The notes: a model not told the origin generated them from the sequence alone. Positions 32,731 to 40,973 are shown, counted from the first letter of the stretch. The stretch is DNA of 41,943 nucleotides from Oscillospiraceae bacterium (GCA_021771675.1 JAETOP010000019.1:1-41943), one strand, 5' to 3'. Numbers and translations are program-made.

Positions 32731-33370
32731 TGGGCTCCTCCTTGGGATGGACAAACATCCGAAACCACAGGAAAATGGCGATCTGTCCCGGAATTCCCAG
32801 CAGGAATACCTTCCAGGCATTAAAATGCAGGAATGCCCAGATGGAGACGTAAATGCTGGCCAGGCTCCCCCACACAATTGTGGAGATCAGTGCCTTATTC
32901 CACCGGAAATCGTGCCAGGCGGAGCGCAAGCTCAGCAGAACAATGGCGTTGACGGGAATGGCATAGAAGAAGGCCAGGTAGCTGTTGGGGATGGAAAAGG
33001 AAGAAAACACCACAAATGCGAAAAGCGCCACGAACCACACCAGAGTAGTAGACAGTCCCAGGATGATGTTCTTGTTGGCCTTCCGTTTCAGCGCCTTCTC
33101 GGAGACCTGGGTCATGGCCCGCTCCAAAGTGGAGGGATTTCCCGGCAGAGCGTTCACATCCCCCAGCAGATCATCCACCGTCACCTGAAACAATGCGGCC
33201 AGGTGCATCAGGGTGAGCACATCGGGTACAGAGTCCCCCCGCTCCCATTTGGACACCGCCTTGTCGGAATAATTCAGCTTTTCCGCCAGGGTCAGCTGGG
33301 TCAGACCTGCCTGCTTGCGGTAAAATGCAATGTTCGCCCCGATTCGGGTCTTCACCTGTTCGTCGTCCAT
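32723..33370 (-). CDS. XRE-family regulator with C-terminal membrane domain
   Basis: The 215-residue protein has an N-terminal helix-turn-helix (IGANIAFYRKQAGLTQLTLAEKLNYSDKAVSKWERG, residues about 9-45). A linker and about four membrane helices follow (NIILGLSTTLVWFVALFAFVVF, SYLAFFYAIPVNAIVLL, ALISTIVWGSLASIYVSIWA, VFLLGIPGQIAIFLWFRMF). Membrane-tethered XRE regulators of this type are common in Firmicutes, with unknown signals. GGAGGAGAG precedes the ATG. It is co-transcribed with the folate cyclo-ligase. Confidence 0.85.
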   Translation of the reverse strand: MDDEQVKTRIGANIAFYRKQAGLTQLTLAEKLNYSDKAVSKWERGDSVPDVLTLMHLAALFQVTVDDLLGDVNALPGNPSTLERAMTQVSEKALKRKANKNIILGLSTTLVWFVALFAFVVFSSFSIPNSYLAFFYAIPVNAIVLLSLRSAWHDFRWNKALISTIVWGSLASIYVSIWAFLHFNAWKVFLLGIPGQIAIFLWFRMFVHPKEEPNE

Positions 33371-33396
33371 GGGCTCTCCTCCAACTCAATATCTTT

Positions 33397-33428
33397 GTTA
33401 GTTTAACATATCTCCCCCTCAAATGCAA
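33397..33428 (-). promoter_or_regulatory. Promoter of the XRE-folate unit, with inverted repeat
   Basis: Minus strand TTGCAT (33428-33423), 17-bp spacer, TAAACT (33405-33400). TGTTA-GTT-TAACA (33397-33409, plus strand) straddles the -10 and is a candidate autoregulatory site. Confidence 0.5.
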
Positions 33429-33433
33429 ATAAA

Positions 33434-33924
33434 AAAACGAGCGGGCAGGGCCCGCGGCCAATTTCGCACGGGGCTGGTCTGTGGTCGTTACCCCCGAACT
33501 CAGCCCGGTGACGCTCTTGCGGTGGAAATTCCCTTCGCACTGCCCTTCTAACTGTAGGGGAGGCTATCAGCCTCCCGCCAGGTTAAACGCCTGAGTGTTC
33601 CGTTGAATGGAATCAGGTAATGGTTACTGAGCCAAGGCTCCCTGTGTAAAGGGAGCTGGCAGCGAAGCTGACTAAGGGATTGGGCGGTGGACACCGAAAT
33701 GACGGTACAGCCCAATGCGGGGAGGTGCGCGCCCCCATCGTCTTGGTTTGTACCACTGCGCCCAACGAATCTATCCCGCAACTGCCTACTGCCCAATCCC
33801 CCATGCCCCCCTTTACACAGGGGGGCATGAGCTCAGAAGCCGGTACTTGCTACCATTCAACGGAACACTCAATATCCGTTACGAAAGCGGGAGGATAATA
33901 TCCTCCCCTACGGGTATCCCGTTA
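33434..33924. repeat. Modular intergenic repeat, copy F
   Basis: Starts with GCGGGCAGGGCCCGC and TCGTTACCCCCGAACTCAGC, the arm type of the 6051 element. Inside are GGGGAGGCTATCAGCCTCCC (33554 region), CTCCCTGTGTAAAGGGAG, TGACTAAGGGATTGGGCGG, its inverted partner, and GGGAGGATAATATCCTCCC (33888-33906). That last hairpin is a compensated variant of the GGGAGGCTAATAGCCTCCC hairpin. No gene seen. Confidence 0.6.
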
Positions 33925-33983
33925 AATTCCTAACTCCTCATTCCTAATTCCTAACTCCTAACTCCTCATTATCTCATATCTCC
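33925..33983 (-). repeat. Heptad repeat tract
   Basis: Minus strand: GATATGA GATAATG AGGAGTT AGGAGTT AGGAATT AGGAATG AGGAGTT AGGAATT, in 7-bp phase, just downstream of the glmM terminator. Confidence 0.8.
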
Positions 33984-33984
33984 C

Positions 33985-34016
33985 AAGAAAAAGCCCTGCC
34001 CGGTTGGGCAGGGCTT
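33985..34016 (-). terminator. glmM terminator
   Basis: AAGCCCTGCCC / GGGCAGGGCTT with a 4-nt loop, followed on the minus strand by TTTCTT, 6 nt past the stop. Confidence 0.85.
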
Positions 34017-34022
34017 AATTGA

Positions 34023-35408
34023 TCAAACGGTGTGGCCTTTTCTCTTGATGACCTCCACCACCTGATCCACGTATTTCTGGCAGATTTCCTGGCTCTCGGC
34101 CTCCACCATCACCCGAATGACAGGCTCCGTGCCGGACTCCCGCACCAGGATTCTTCCGGTGTCCCCCAGTTCGGCGGCCACCTGGGCCACCGCGGCCTGG
34201 ACATCCTCGTCGGCCTGGGCGTTGGCCTTGTTGGCCACCCGGACGTTTTTCAGCACCTGAGGATAGAAAGTAAATCCCTGACAGAGCTCATGGAGGGTTT
34301 TCTTCTTGTCCATCATCACCTCCATCACCATCAGGCTGGTGAGGATGCCGTCTCCGGTGGAGGCGTGCTTGGAGAAGATGATGTGGCCGCTCTGCTCGCC
34401 GCCCAGGCGGTTGTTATTGAGCATCATGTGCTCGTAGACATACTTGTCGCCCACCTTGGTCTTGGCGTACCCGATGCCCAGCTCGTCAAAGGCCTTATAA
34501 AGGCCAAAATTGCTCATCACCGTGGTCACCACGGTATTACCGGGCAGCATTCCCTTTTCCTTCATATACTTGCCACAGATGTAGAGGATATGGTCGCCGG
34601 TGACAATCTCTCCCTGTTCGTCCACGCACAGGCACCGGTCAGCATCTCCGTCGTAGGCAAAGCCCACATCCAGGCCGTTGTCCACCACATATTTTTGCAG
34701 CACCTCAATGTGGGTGGAGCCAGCGTTCTTGTTGATGTTGAAGCCGTTGGGCTCGGCACCAATCACATAAGTCTTGGCCCCCAGGGCGTCAAAAACGGAT
34801 TTGGCGATGTTCCAGGAGCTGCCGTTGGCACAGTCCAGGCCGATGCGCTTGCCCTTGAAGGAGTACATGCCCAGGCTGATGAGATAGCCCACATACCGGT
34901 TCCGCCCGGCCACATAGTCCACCGTCCGGCCGATCTGGTCCCGCTTGGCCAGGGGCAGTTCCTCCCAGCGGCGGTCAAAGGCGAACAGGTCCCCATCCAG
35001 ATAGGCCTCCACCAGGCGGATGACGGACTCATCCATCTTTTCGCCGGAGCCGTTGATGAGCTTGATGCCGTTGTCGTAGTAGGGGTTGTGGCTGGCGGAG
35101 ATCATGATGCCGCAGTCAAAATCCTCGGTGCGCACCACATAGGCCACGGAGGGGGTTGTGGTCACGTGGAGCAGATAGGCATCCGCCCCGGAGGCCACCA
35201 AGCCGCCCACCAGGCTGTACTCGAACATATAGCTGCTGCGGCGAGTATCCTTACCGATGACGATCTTTGCCGGCTCGTCGGACCCGGCACGGTGCTTGAT
35301 CTGGCAGTAGTACCACCCCAGAAAACGGCCCACCTTGTAGGCGTGGTCGGCAGTAAGGGTGCAGTTGGCCTCCCCACGGAAGCCGTCGGTTCCAAAATAT
35401 TTACCCAT
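34023..35408 (-). CDS. glmM: Phosphoglucosamine mutase
   Basis: GlmM converts glucosamine-6-P to glucosamine-1-P for UDP-GlcNAc and peptidoglycan. ATG at 35408 follows GAAGGGAGA and yields MGKYFGTDGFRGEAN, the family start, with 461 residues. The phosphoserine is S106 in ISASHNPYYDNG. The metal loop is YDGDADR, the sugar loop is GEQSGHI, and the phosphate loop is RESGTEPVIRVM. It lies downstream of a GlmU-C-like acyltransferase gene, consistent with a shared amino-sugar role, although repeat DNA separates them. Confidence 0.95.
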   Translation of the reverse strand: MGKYFGTDGFRGEANCTLTADHAYKVGRFLGWYYCQIKHRAGSDEPAKIVIGKDTRRSSYMFEYSLVGGLVASGADAYLLHVTTTPSVAYVVRTEDFDCGIMISASHNPYYDNGIKLINGSGEKMDESVIRLVEAYLDGDLFAFDRRWEELPLAKRDQIGRTVDYVAGRNRYVGYLISLGMYSFKGKRIGLDCANGSSWNIAKSVFDALGAKTYVIGAEPNGFNINKNAGSTHIEVLQKYVVDNGLDVGFAYDGDADRCLCVDEQGEIVTGDHILYICGKYMKEKGMLPGNTVVTTVMSNFGLYKAFDELGIGYAKTKVGDKYVYEHMMLNNNRLGGEQSGHIIFSKHASTGDGILTSLMVMEVMMDKKKTLHELCQGFTFYPQVLKNVRVANKANAQADEDVQAAVAQVAAELGDTGRILVRESGTEPVIRVMVEAESQEICQKYVDQVVEVIKRKGHTV

Positions 35409-35430
35409 AGTGTTCTCCCTTCGAGAAAAA

Positions 35431-35453
35431 TTAGAAGTTAGGAATGAGGAATT
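35431..35453 (+). repeat. Short heptad repeat tract
   Basis: TTAGAAG TTAGGAA TGAGGAA TT, a short tract with no GATA block, in the glmM upstream region. Confidence 0.55.
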
Positions 35454-35459
35454 GTCCAT

Positions 35460-35740
35460 ATTGGCTTTGCCCGGGAAATTGGTGTTTGGCGGTCAGATTC
35501 GGATTATCCCGTAGGGGAGGCTATTAGCCGCCCGCGCAGAACAATCCCCGAAAATGGTACAAGTTCAGGCAAATTCGTATTATTTCCCATTCACCGAAAC
35601 ACTCAAAATACATTACTTGGCGGGAGGCTAATAGCCTCCCCTACAGTGAAAAGGGCCGTGCGGCAAATCGCCAAATTACAATTTGTGAGGCGGGTTCGGA
35701 TTACCCGTAGGGGCAGCGCACGAGTTTGCTTCCCGGCCCT
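35460..35740. repeat. Modular intergenic repeat, copy G
   Basis: Contains GTAGGGGAGGCTATTAGCCGCCC (35511 region), ATTCACCGAAACACTCAAAATAC, GGGAGGCTAATAGCCTCCCC (35622-35641) and CAGTGAAAAGGGC. These match pieces of the copies at 24968 and 28360. No gene seen between glmM and the acyltransferase. Confidence 0.6.
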
Positions 35741-35750
35741 GGTCGCCGAT

Positions 35751-36407
35751 TCAGATTTTTGGGACAATCTCTCCGCTGTTTTTCCAGATGCTGTTTTCGG
35801 GAACCACACCCCGGACACAGCTGGTGGGGTAGATGTTGGTGTGGGGGCCGATGACGGTGCCGGGATTCAGGACACTGTTGCAGCCCACCTCCACAAAATC
35901 ACCCAGCATGGCGCCGAATTTCCTCAGCCCCGTGGGAATCTGCTCCTGGGCGGACTTCACCACCACCAAGGTCTTGTCGGACTTCACGTTGGAGGTCAGG
36001 CTTCCGGCCCCCATGTGGGACTTATAGCCCAGGATGCTGTCGCCCACATAATTATAGTGGGGCACCTGGACGTTATCAAAGAGAATCACGTTTTTCAGCT
36101 CCACGGAGTTGCCCACCACGCAGTTCTCCCCCACCAGGGCGCTGCCCCGGATAAAGGCGCAGTGGCGAACCTCTGTGCTCGGGCCGATGATGCAGGGGCT
36201 TCCCAAAAACGCTGTGGGAGCCACGGTGGCGGTGCGGTGCACCCAGACCTGGGGACTGACCTCTACATAGTCGCTCCCCAGCGTCTTCCCCAAATCCAGA
36301 ATCATCTCCTTGATGCCCTTCAGCGCTTCCCAGGGATAGGTGAATTGAGAAAGATAGCCGCCAGCGGCGGTGTGCTCCAGATCATAAAGCTGATGTATGG
36401 TATACAT
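35751..36407 (-). CDS. Left-handed beta-helix acyltransferase, GlmU C-domain-like
   Basis: The 218-residue protein consists of a short helical N-terminus, then hexapeptide repeats (VWVHRTATVAPTAFLG, PCIIGPSTEVRHCAFIRGSALVGENCVVGNSVELKN, VLNPGTVIGPHTNIYP). This is a left-handed beta-helix like the acetyltransferase half of GlmU. It includes HYNYVGDSILGYKSHMGAG, matching the GlmU active-site region (H...NYVGD). There is no pyrophosphorylase domain. It likely acts on an amino-sugar phosphate or nucleotide, in keeping with nearby glmM. ATG follows GAAGGGAGA. Substrate assignment is inference. Confidence 0.83.
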   Translation of the reverse strand: MYTIHQLYDLEHTAAGGYLSQFTYPWEALKGIKEMILDLGKTLGSDYVEVSPQVWVHRTATVAPTAFLGSPCIIGPSTEVRHCAFIRGSALVGENCVVGNSVELKNVILFDNVQVPHYNYVGDSILGYKSHMGAGSLTSNVKSDKTLVVVKSAQEQIPTGLRKFGAMLGDFVEVGCNSVLNPGTVIGPHTNIYPTSCVRGVVPENSIWKNSGEIVPKI

Positions 36408-36446
36408 AGTATTCTCCCTTCGGATTCATCCATCGGTTTCAGGCTA

Positions 36447-36475
36447 ACTATACACCCACGGTACTGCCTTGTCAA
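36447..36475 (-). promoter_or_regulatory. Promoter of the acyltransferase (and possibly glmM)
   Basis: Minus strand TTGACA (36475-36470), 17-bp spacer, TATAGT (36452-36447). Close to consensus. No separate clear promoter is seen for glmM. Confidence 0.7.
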
Positions 36476-36635
36476 TCCAAAAGCGGCAATTTTATCTAAT
36501 CCGTCAGTATCTGTATATAATTCAACAATTTTCCCTGTCTGATTTACCATATCTGCTTCTTGTTTTGAAACAACTGTTTGGTAAATTGCGGGCGGTACCG
36601 GATTATTGGCAAGCCCTGCCCGTCCGGCGAAGGAA

Positions 36636-36663
36636 GCATTTTCAGGTCACACCCGCATAATCC
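36636..36663 (+). promoter_or_regulatory. Candidate sigma-E promoter of spoIVA
   Basis: GCATTTT (36636-36642), 13-bp spacer, CATAATCC (36656-36663), resembling the SigE pattern (KATATT, 13-15 bp, CATACAHT). spoIVA is a SigE-regulon gene in known spore formers, and sigE is in this window. Confidence 0.4.
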
Positions 36664-36732
36664 CGGTTTCCCCCTCATATCCTGAACCAAACCATGGCAG
36701 GAGCCCTCTCCTGCCGGATGAGGAGGCTGGCT

Positions 36733-38196
36733 ATGGAGGAAATCTATTCAGAAATTGCCGCTCGAACCGGGGGCAATATCTATATCGGTGTGGTAGGCCC
36801 GGTGCGGACGGGGAAGTCCACCCTGGTCAAGCGGGTGATGGAGGAGCTGGTGATCCCCGCCATTGAGGACCCCTACCGCCGGGAACGGGCCAGGGATGAG
36901 CTGCCCCAGAGCGGTTCCGGAAGAACCATCATGACCTCGGAGCCCAAATTCGTGCCGGAGGAGGCGGTGGAGATCACCCCGGACGGCACCTCCCGGCTCC
37001 GGGTCCGGATGATCGATTCCGTGGGCTACATGGTGGACGGCGCCGTGGGAGCGGAGGAGGACGGGAGTCCCAGAATGGTCACCACCCCCTGGTTCGACCG
37101 GGAAATTCCCATGACCCAGGCAGCGGAGCTGGGCACCAAAAAGGTGATGGAGGAGCACTGCTCCATCGGCCTGGTGGTCACCACCGACGGCACCATCACA
37201 GAGATTCCCCGTCAGGACTACCTGGAAGCGGAGCGCCGGGCCATTCTGGACATGAAGGCCACGGGGAAGCCCTTCCTGGTGGTGGTGAATAGCCGGGAGC
37301 CCGGCGGCGAGGCAGCGGCGGCAGCGGCGGACTTTCTGACCCGGGAGTACGACATCCGGCCCTTTGTCGCCGACTGCCAGAGTCTGGATCATGCCGGCAT
37401 TGGGCGGCTGCTGCAAGCCATCCTGGCCTCCTTCCCCATGACCGAGCTTCGGGTGTTCCTGCCCCGGTGGCTGGACGCCCTGGAGCCGGAGCATCCTGTG
37501 AAGGCGGCGCTGTATCAGGCCCTACTCCAGCGGGCGGGGGAGGTCAAGGACCTTTACCAGGCGGAATCGGCTCTGGCTCCCCTGGCGGGGCTGGATCAGG
37601 TTCAGGATTATACTCTGCGCAGCGTGGACCTGGGCAGCGGGGTGGTGTCCTGCTCCATGGTATTCCCGGAGGCGCTGTTCTATGAGATTCTCAGCAGCCG
37701 GGCGGGAATTACGGTAAAAAACGATGCAGAGCTCCTGAAGCTGCTCTCTGAGCTGTCGGACATCCGCCGGGAATACGACAAGATCTCCTCCGCCCTGGCC
37801 TCAGTGAAGGCCACCGGCTACGGCGTGGTGATGCCCACAGCAGAGGAGATGAAGCTGGAAACCCCGGAGATTCTCAAGCGGGGCGGCTCCTATGGGGTTC
37901 GGCTGCGGGCTGGGGCTCCCTCCATCCACATGATGCGGGTGGACATTGACACAGAAATCAGCCCCATGGTGGGGGATGAAAAGCAGTCCCGGGAGCTGAT
38001 CGCCTACCTCCGGGATGAGGACCCGGAAAAGCTGTGGCAGAGCAATATTTTCGGTAAATCCGTATATGACCTGATTCAGGAGGGGCTGAACGCCAAGCTG
38101 GTACGGATGCCGGAGGAGGTCAGGGGCAAATTCCGGGGCACTCTGACCCGGATTGTCAACGAGGGGGCCACCGGACTGATCTGCCTGATTCTGTAG
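36733..38196 (+). CDS. spoIVA: Stage IV sporulation protein A
   Basis: SpoIVA is the ATPase that polymerises on the forespore surface as the base of the spore coat. ATG at 36733 (GAGGAGG 6 nt upstream) gives 487 residues starting MEEIYSEIAARTGGNIYIGV; the family is about 492. It has Walker A GPVRTGKST (22-30), the Walker B-like region RVRMIDSVGYMVDGAVG, the threonine-rich VTTDGTITEIPR segment and the conserved C-terminus LTRIVNEGATGLICLIL. The expected regulator is SigE. Confidence 0.96.
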   Translation: MEEIYSEIAARTGGNIYIGVVGPVRTGKSTLVKRVMEELVIPAIEDPYRRERARDELPQSGSGRTIMTSEPKFVPEEAVEITPDGTSRLRVRMIDSVGYMVDGAVGAEEDGSPRMVTTPWFDREIPMTQAAELGTKKVMEEHCSIGLVVTTDGTITEIPRQDYLEAERRAILDMKATGKPFLVVVNSREPGGEAAAAAADFLTREYDIRPFVADCQSLDHAGIGRLLQAILASFPMTELRVFLPRWLDALEPEHPVKAALYQALLQRAGEVKDLYQAESALAPLAGLDQVQDYTLRSVDLGSGVVSCSMVFPEALFYEILSSRAGITVKNDAELLKLLSELSDIRREYDKISSALASVKATGYGVVMPTAEEMKLETPEILKRGGSYGVRLRAGAPSIHMMRVDIDTEISPMVGDEKQSRELIAYLRDEDPEKLWQSNIFGKSVYDLIQEGLNAKLVRMPEEVRGKFRGTLTRIVNEGATGLICLIL

Positions 38197-38272
38197 CAGA
38201 CACAAATTGTTTACATTTCATCCACAAAGTGTCCACCACTGCAAGGGGCATAAACGGTATTCTTTTAGATAG

Positions 38273-38284
38273 TTCAATTTTGAA
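38273..38284. promoter_or_regulatory. Palindrome upstream of the MarR gene
   Basis: TTCAATTTTGAA, a short inverted repeat 30 nt before the marR start, of the size and AT-richness typical of MarR operators. Candidate only. Confidence 0.3.
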
Positions 38285-38313
38285 TGAATTTCAGAGAAAC
38301 GGAGCCGAAGGAC

Positions 38314-38757
38314 ATGGATTCCAAAAATCTTCTGGCCACCCTGAGCGCCTTTGCTGAGGCCTACACCGTCGCATGCAAACCCATTTGCCGGGAGCTGGGG
38401 ATGCCCCAGATGGCCTTTGACATTCTGATGTTCCTATCAAACAACCCGGAGCACTGCACCGCAAAGGAGATCAGCAAATACCGGGGCTTCAAGGAGAACA
38501 TCATCTCTGTCAACGTCAACAAGCTGGTCACCGAGGGGTATCTGCTGCGTCAAAGTGACCGGGAGGATCGTCGGAAGGTACGGCTGCTGTGCACGGAAAA
38601 GGCAGCCGCCATCATCAAACAGGGGCGGGAAATCCAGGAGCGGTTTGTCCGTCAGATTCAGCAGGGCCTCAGTGCCGAGGAGCTGCGAATCCACACCCAC
38701 TGCATGGAAACCATTGCCGCCAACGCCAAGCGGCTTTTGGCGCAAAAGGGGCAGTAA
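38314..38757 (+). CDS. MarR-family transcriptional regulator
   Basis: The 147-residue winged-helix protein has DNA-binding segments TAKEISKYRGFKENIISVNVNKLVTEGYLLRQ and the wing SDREDRRKVRLLCTEK, with flanking dimerisation helices. The start at 38314 (MDSKNLLATL) is preferred because GGAG and AAGGA lie upstream; the ATG at 38284 lacks a ribosome site. It precedes cdsA by 23 nt and may regulate itself through the palindrome at 38273. The ligand is unknown. Confidence 0.87.
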   Translation: MDSKNLLATLSAFAEAYTVACKPICRELGMPQMAFDILMFLSNNPEHCTAKEISKYRGFKENIISVNVNKLVTEGYLLRQSDREDRRKVRLLCTEKAAAIIKQGREIQERFVRQIQQGLSAEELRIHTHCMETIAANAKRLLAQKGQ

Positions 38758-38780
38758 CCACAGAAAAGAGAGAGAGAAAG

Positions 38781-39595
38781 ATGTCAAAACGAACCGTCAG
38801 CGCCGGGGTCATCGCCCTGGTCACCTATTCCGTATTGTATTACTCCGACATTCCCCTGGTCATCCAGTGTGCGGCAGCGGCCCTGTGCTGCTTCTGCCTG
38901 TATGAGTTGGCCTGCGCCACCGACGCCATCAAGAATGAGGCGCTGTTCACCCTGGCCCTGCTGGCGGCAGCCCTGGGCTGCTTCTGGACCCCTCCCGCAT
39001 CGGAGGTCCTGGCCGGGCTGTGCCTGGCGGTATCCATCCCGCTATTTGCGGCCATGATGGTATTTCAGCCGAAGCTTTCCCTCAACACCGGCTGGGCCTT
39101 TGGGATTTTCTGGGGCTTCTGGTCTGCTGCCAGCTGCGCTCCATGATCGACCTGCGCTCCCTCCCCGGCGGACTCCATCTGCTGCTGATCTGCATCACCG
39201 AGTGCTACGCCACCGATGTGGCGGCTTATCTGGTGGGCAGCAGATTCGGCAGGCGGAAGCTTCTGCCCCGGGTCAGCCCCAACAAAACCCTGCTGGGCTC
39301 CGCCGCCGGTCTAGCCGCCGCAGTGGTCTTCTGCCTGGTATACGGCCTGGTGCTGTGGCTCTTTGGCCTGGCCAAGGTGAATTTCGGGCTGCTGGCAGTC
39401 TATGCAGTCGGAGCCAATGTGCTGGCCCAGTTTGGAGATTTGAGCATGTCGGTGGTGAAGCGGATCACCGGCATCAAGGACTACGGCAATCTGATCCCCG
39501 GCCACGGTGGACTGCTGGATCGATTCGACAGTCTGATCTTCGTGCTGCCCTACACCCTGTTTTTCTGCCACCATATTGGCAACTTCCTGGGATAG
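38781..39595 (+). pseudogene. cdsA: Phosphatidate cytidylyltransferase (CdsA), frameshifted
   Basis: CdsA makes CDP-diacylglycerol, the branch point of phospholipid synthesis. The N-terminal half (MSKRTVSAGVIALVTYSVLY..., several membrane helices) reads in one frame to a stop at 39146. The C-terminal half continues in the -1 frame from about 39110: LGLLVCCQL, then ITECYATDVAAYLVGSRFG, SPNKTLLGS and the signature SVVKRITGIKDYGNLIPGHGGLLDRFDS. Both halves are needed for one complete protein. The simplest reading is loss of one base near ATTTTCTGGGG (39106-39116). It could be a real mutation, a sequence error or, less likely, slippage at TTTTC. The gene is normally essential, so an error or a second copy is plausible. 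Confidence 0.82.
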
Positions 39596-39610
39596 AAAGA
39601 AGGCGCAATC

Positions 39611-40330
39611 ATGAATCTTTTTCTTACACTGGCCTTTCTGTTTTTCATCGGCTCCACAGCGGGCTGGGTGCTGGAGCTGTTCTACCGGCATTTCGCCTCC
39701 ATGAAAAAGGGTGAGCGGAAGTGGATGAATCCCGGCTTCTGCACCGGGCCGTATCTTCCCATCTACGGCTGCGGGCTGTGCGTGCTGTTTCTCCTGGCTT
39801 CCCTGGAAGGGAAGCTGCCCTGGATGAACAAATTTGTTCTGTTCCTCCTGATGGCCCTGTCCATGACCGCCATTGAATACGTGGCGGGTCTGTGGTGTCT
39901 GAAGCGCACCAAAATCCGCCTGTGGGACTACAGCGACCAGTGGGGCAATATCCAGGGCATCATCTGCCCCAAATTCTCCCTGTACTGGACCATCATCGGG
40001 GCGCTGTATTACTTCTTCATCCATCCCCGTATTCTGGGAGCCCTGCACTGGCTGAGCCAGAATCTGGCCTTTTCCTTTGTGATTGGCATGTTCTTCGGAA
40101 TATTTATCCTGGACTACGCCCACTCCGCCCAGCTGGTTTCCCGGATGAAGGCCTTCGCCGAGGAGAACGGCGTGATCGTGCGCTACGAGGCCTTGAAGCT
40201 CCACATCCGCCAAACGGAGGAACGGGCCAAGGAAAAATACCACTTCTTCCGCCCCTTCCATTCCCAGCTCCCTCTGGGCGAGCACCTGAAACAGATGGCG
40301 GACACCCTGGAAAAGCGGGTCAAAAAGTAA
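39611..40330 (+). CDS. Putative ABC transporter permease of the CmpB / type IV family
   Basis: The 239-residue membrane protein has about five helices: an N-terminal FLTLAFLFFIGSTAGWVLELFYRH, a conserved NPGFCTGPYLPIYGCG loop, and IEYVAGLWC, LWDYSDQWGNIQGIICPKFSLYWTIIG and FVIGMFFGIFILDYAHS. This is the pattern of the family annotated as putative ABC transporter permease CmpB. Transport has not been shown for most members, and no ATPase gene is adjacent. A charged helical tail faces the cytoplasm. It sits 15 nt after cdsA and is probably in the same unit. Confidence 0.78.
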   Translation: MNLFLTLAFLFFIGSTAGWVLELFYRHFASMKKGERKWMNPGFCTGPYLPIYGCGLCVLFLLASLEGKLPWMNKFVLFLLMALSMTAIEYVAGLWCLKRTKIRLWDYSDQWGNIQGIICPKFSLYWTIIGALYYFFIHPRILGALHWLSQNLAFSFVIGMFFGIFILDYAHSAQLVSRMKAFAEENGVIVRYEALKLHIRQTEERAKEKYHFFRPFHSQLPLGEHLKQMADTLEKRVKK

Positions 40331-40346
40331 CGGCAGCATAAATAGC

Positions 40347-40375
40347 AAGCGGGAGGCCAATCGTCTCCCGCTTTT
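40347..40375 (+). terminator. Terminator after the CmpB-like gene
   Basis: AAGCGGGAG / CTCCCGCTT with a 9-nt loop, followed by TT. It lies 17 nt past the stop codon. Confidence 0.7.
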
Positions 40376-40410
40376 GCCGATGAATTCGCCGTACCCCTGT
40401 AGGGGCCCCG

Positions 40411-40450
40411 CTCAATTCCTAACTCCTAATTCCTAATTATCTCATATCTT
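40411..40450 (-). repeat. Heptad repeat tract
   Basis: Minus strand: GATATGA GATAATT AGGAATT AGGAGTT AGGAATT GAG, 7-bp phase. A separate perfect hairpin, CCGCCTGGCA/TGCCAGGCGG, follows at 40459-40485; it may be a second terminator. Confidence 0.75.
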
Positions 40451-40531
40451 AAACCATCCCGCCTGGCACAGTGATTGCCAGGCGGCTTGTCTTCTCGGCG
40501 GCACTGATTCAACGCTCTTTTTTTGCCCTTA

Positions 40532-40562
40532 TATAATCCCTATAGCATGATACTTATGCTAT
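40532..40562 (+). promoter_or_regulatory. Operator and -10-like element upstream of the XRE gene
   Basis: ATAGCAT-N7-ATGCTAT (40542-40562) lies just downstream of TATAAT (40532-40537), which lacks a good -35. A single ATGCTAT half-site recurs at 40614-40620 next to a second -10-like TATACT (40593-40598). The same full operator occurs at 41063-41083. Confidence 0.6.
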
Positions 40563-40640
40563 TCGCCCATTCCGCAAAAGATACCTTTTTTATATACTAA
40601 CAACATTGATGTTATGCTATTTGCATGGGGGCTTGATTCA

Positions 40641-40961
40641 ATGGACAAGGTATCTTTGGGCAGGAAAATTCGGGAGGCACGCATCAAAAAGGGGTTTACC
40701 CAGCAGACGCTTTCTGAAAAGGCGGATATTGGTGAAATGTATCTGAGCGAGATCGAGCGTGGTATCAAGATGCCCAGCATGAATCTGTTCGTCAAGCTGA
40801 TTACAGCCCTGGACATCTCCGCAGACTACATCCTCCGGGATGAGGTTCCCACAGGAAAAGAATTTGTATATGATGAGATTACCCAGAAGCTGGAAGGGCT
40901 TACCCCAAAGCAGCGCAAGGCTGCGGCAGACATTCTGGATGCGTATATCAGGAATCTGTAA
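40641..40961 (+). CDS. Small XRE-family transcriptional regulator
   Basis: The 106-residue protein is mostly a helix-turn-helix domain (LGRKIREARIKKGFTQQTLSEKADIGEMYLSEIERGIKMP, residues about 6-45), followed by ITALDISADYILRDE and a helical tail (LTPKQRKAAADILDAYIRNL) likely used for dimerisation. ATG at 40641 is chosen over the start at 40614, which lies in the operator half-site; GGGGG lies 13 nt upstream. The inverted repeats before it and before the next gene suggest it represses both. Confidence 0.82.
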   Translation: MDKVSLGRKIREARIKKGFTQQTLSEKADIGEMYLSEIERGIKMPSMNLFVKLITALDISADYILRDEVPTGKEFVYDEITQKLEGLTPKQRKAAADILDAYIRNL

Positions 40962-40973
40962 TGGATTCCACTC

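Noticed and set aside
36320..36550. 76-codon minus-strand gene
   Set aside because: It contains the acyltransferase promoter and overlaps its start in another frame; it has no ribosome site.
39100..39120. Programmed -1 frameshift in cdsA
   Set aside because: Only TTC can re-pair after slippage; the preceding ATT cannot. No X-XXY-YYZ heptamer or downstream stimulator was seen, and the family is not known for this.
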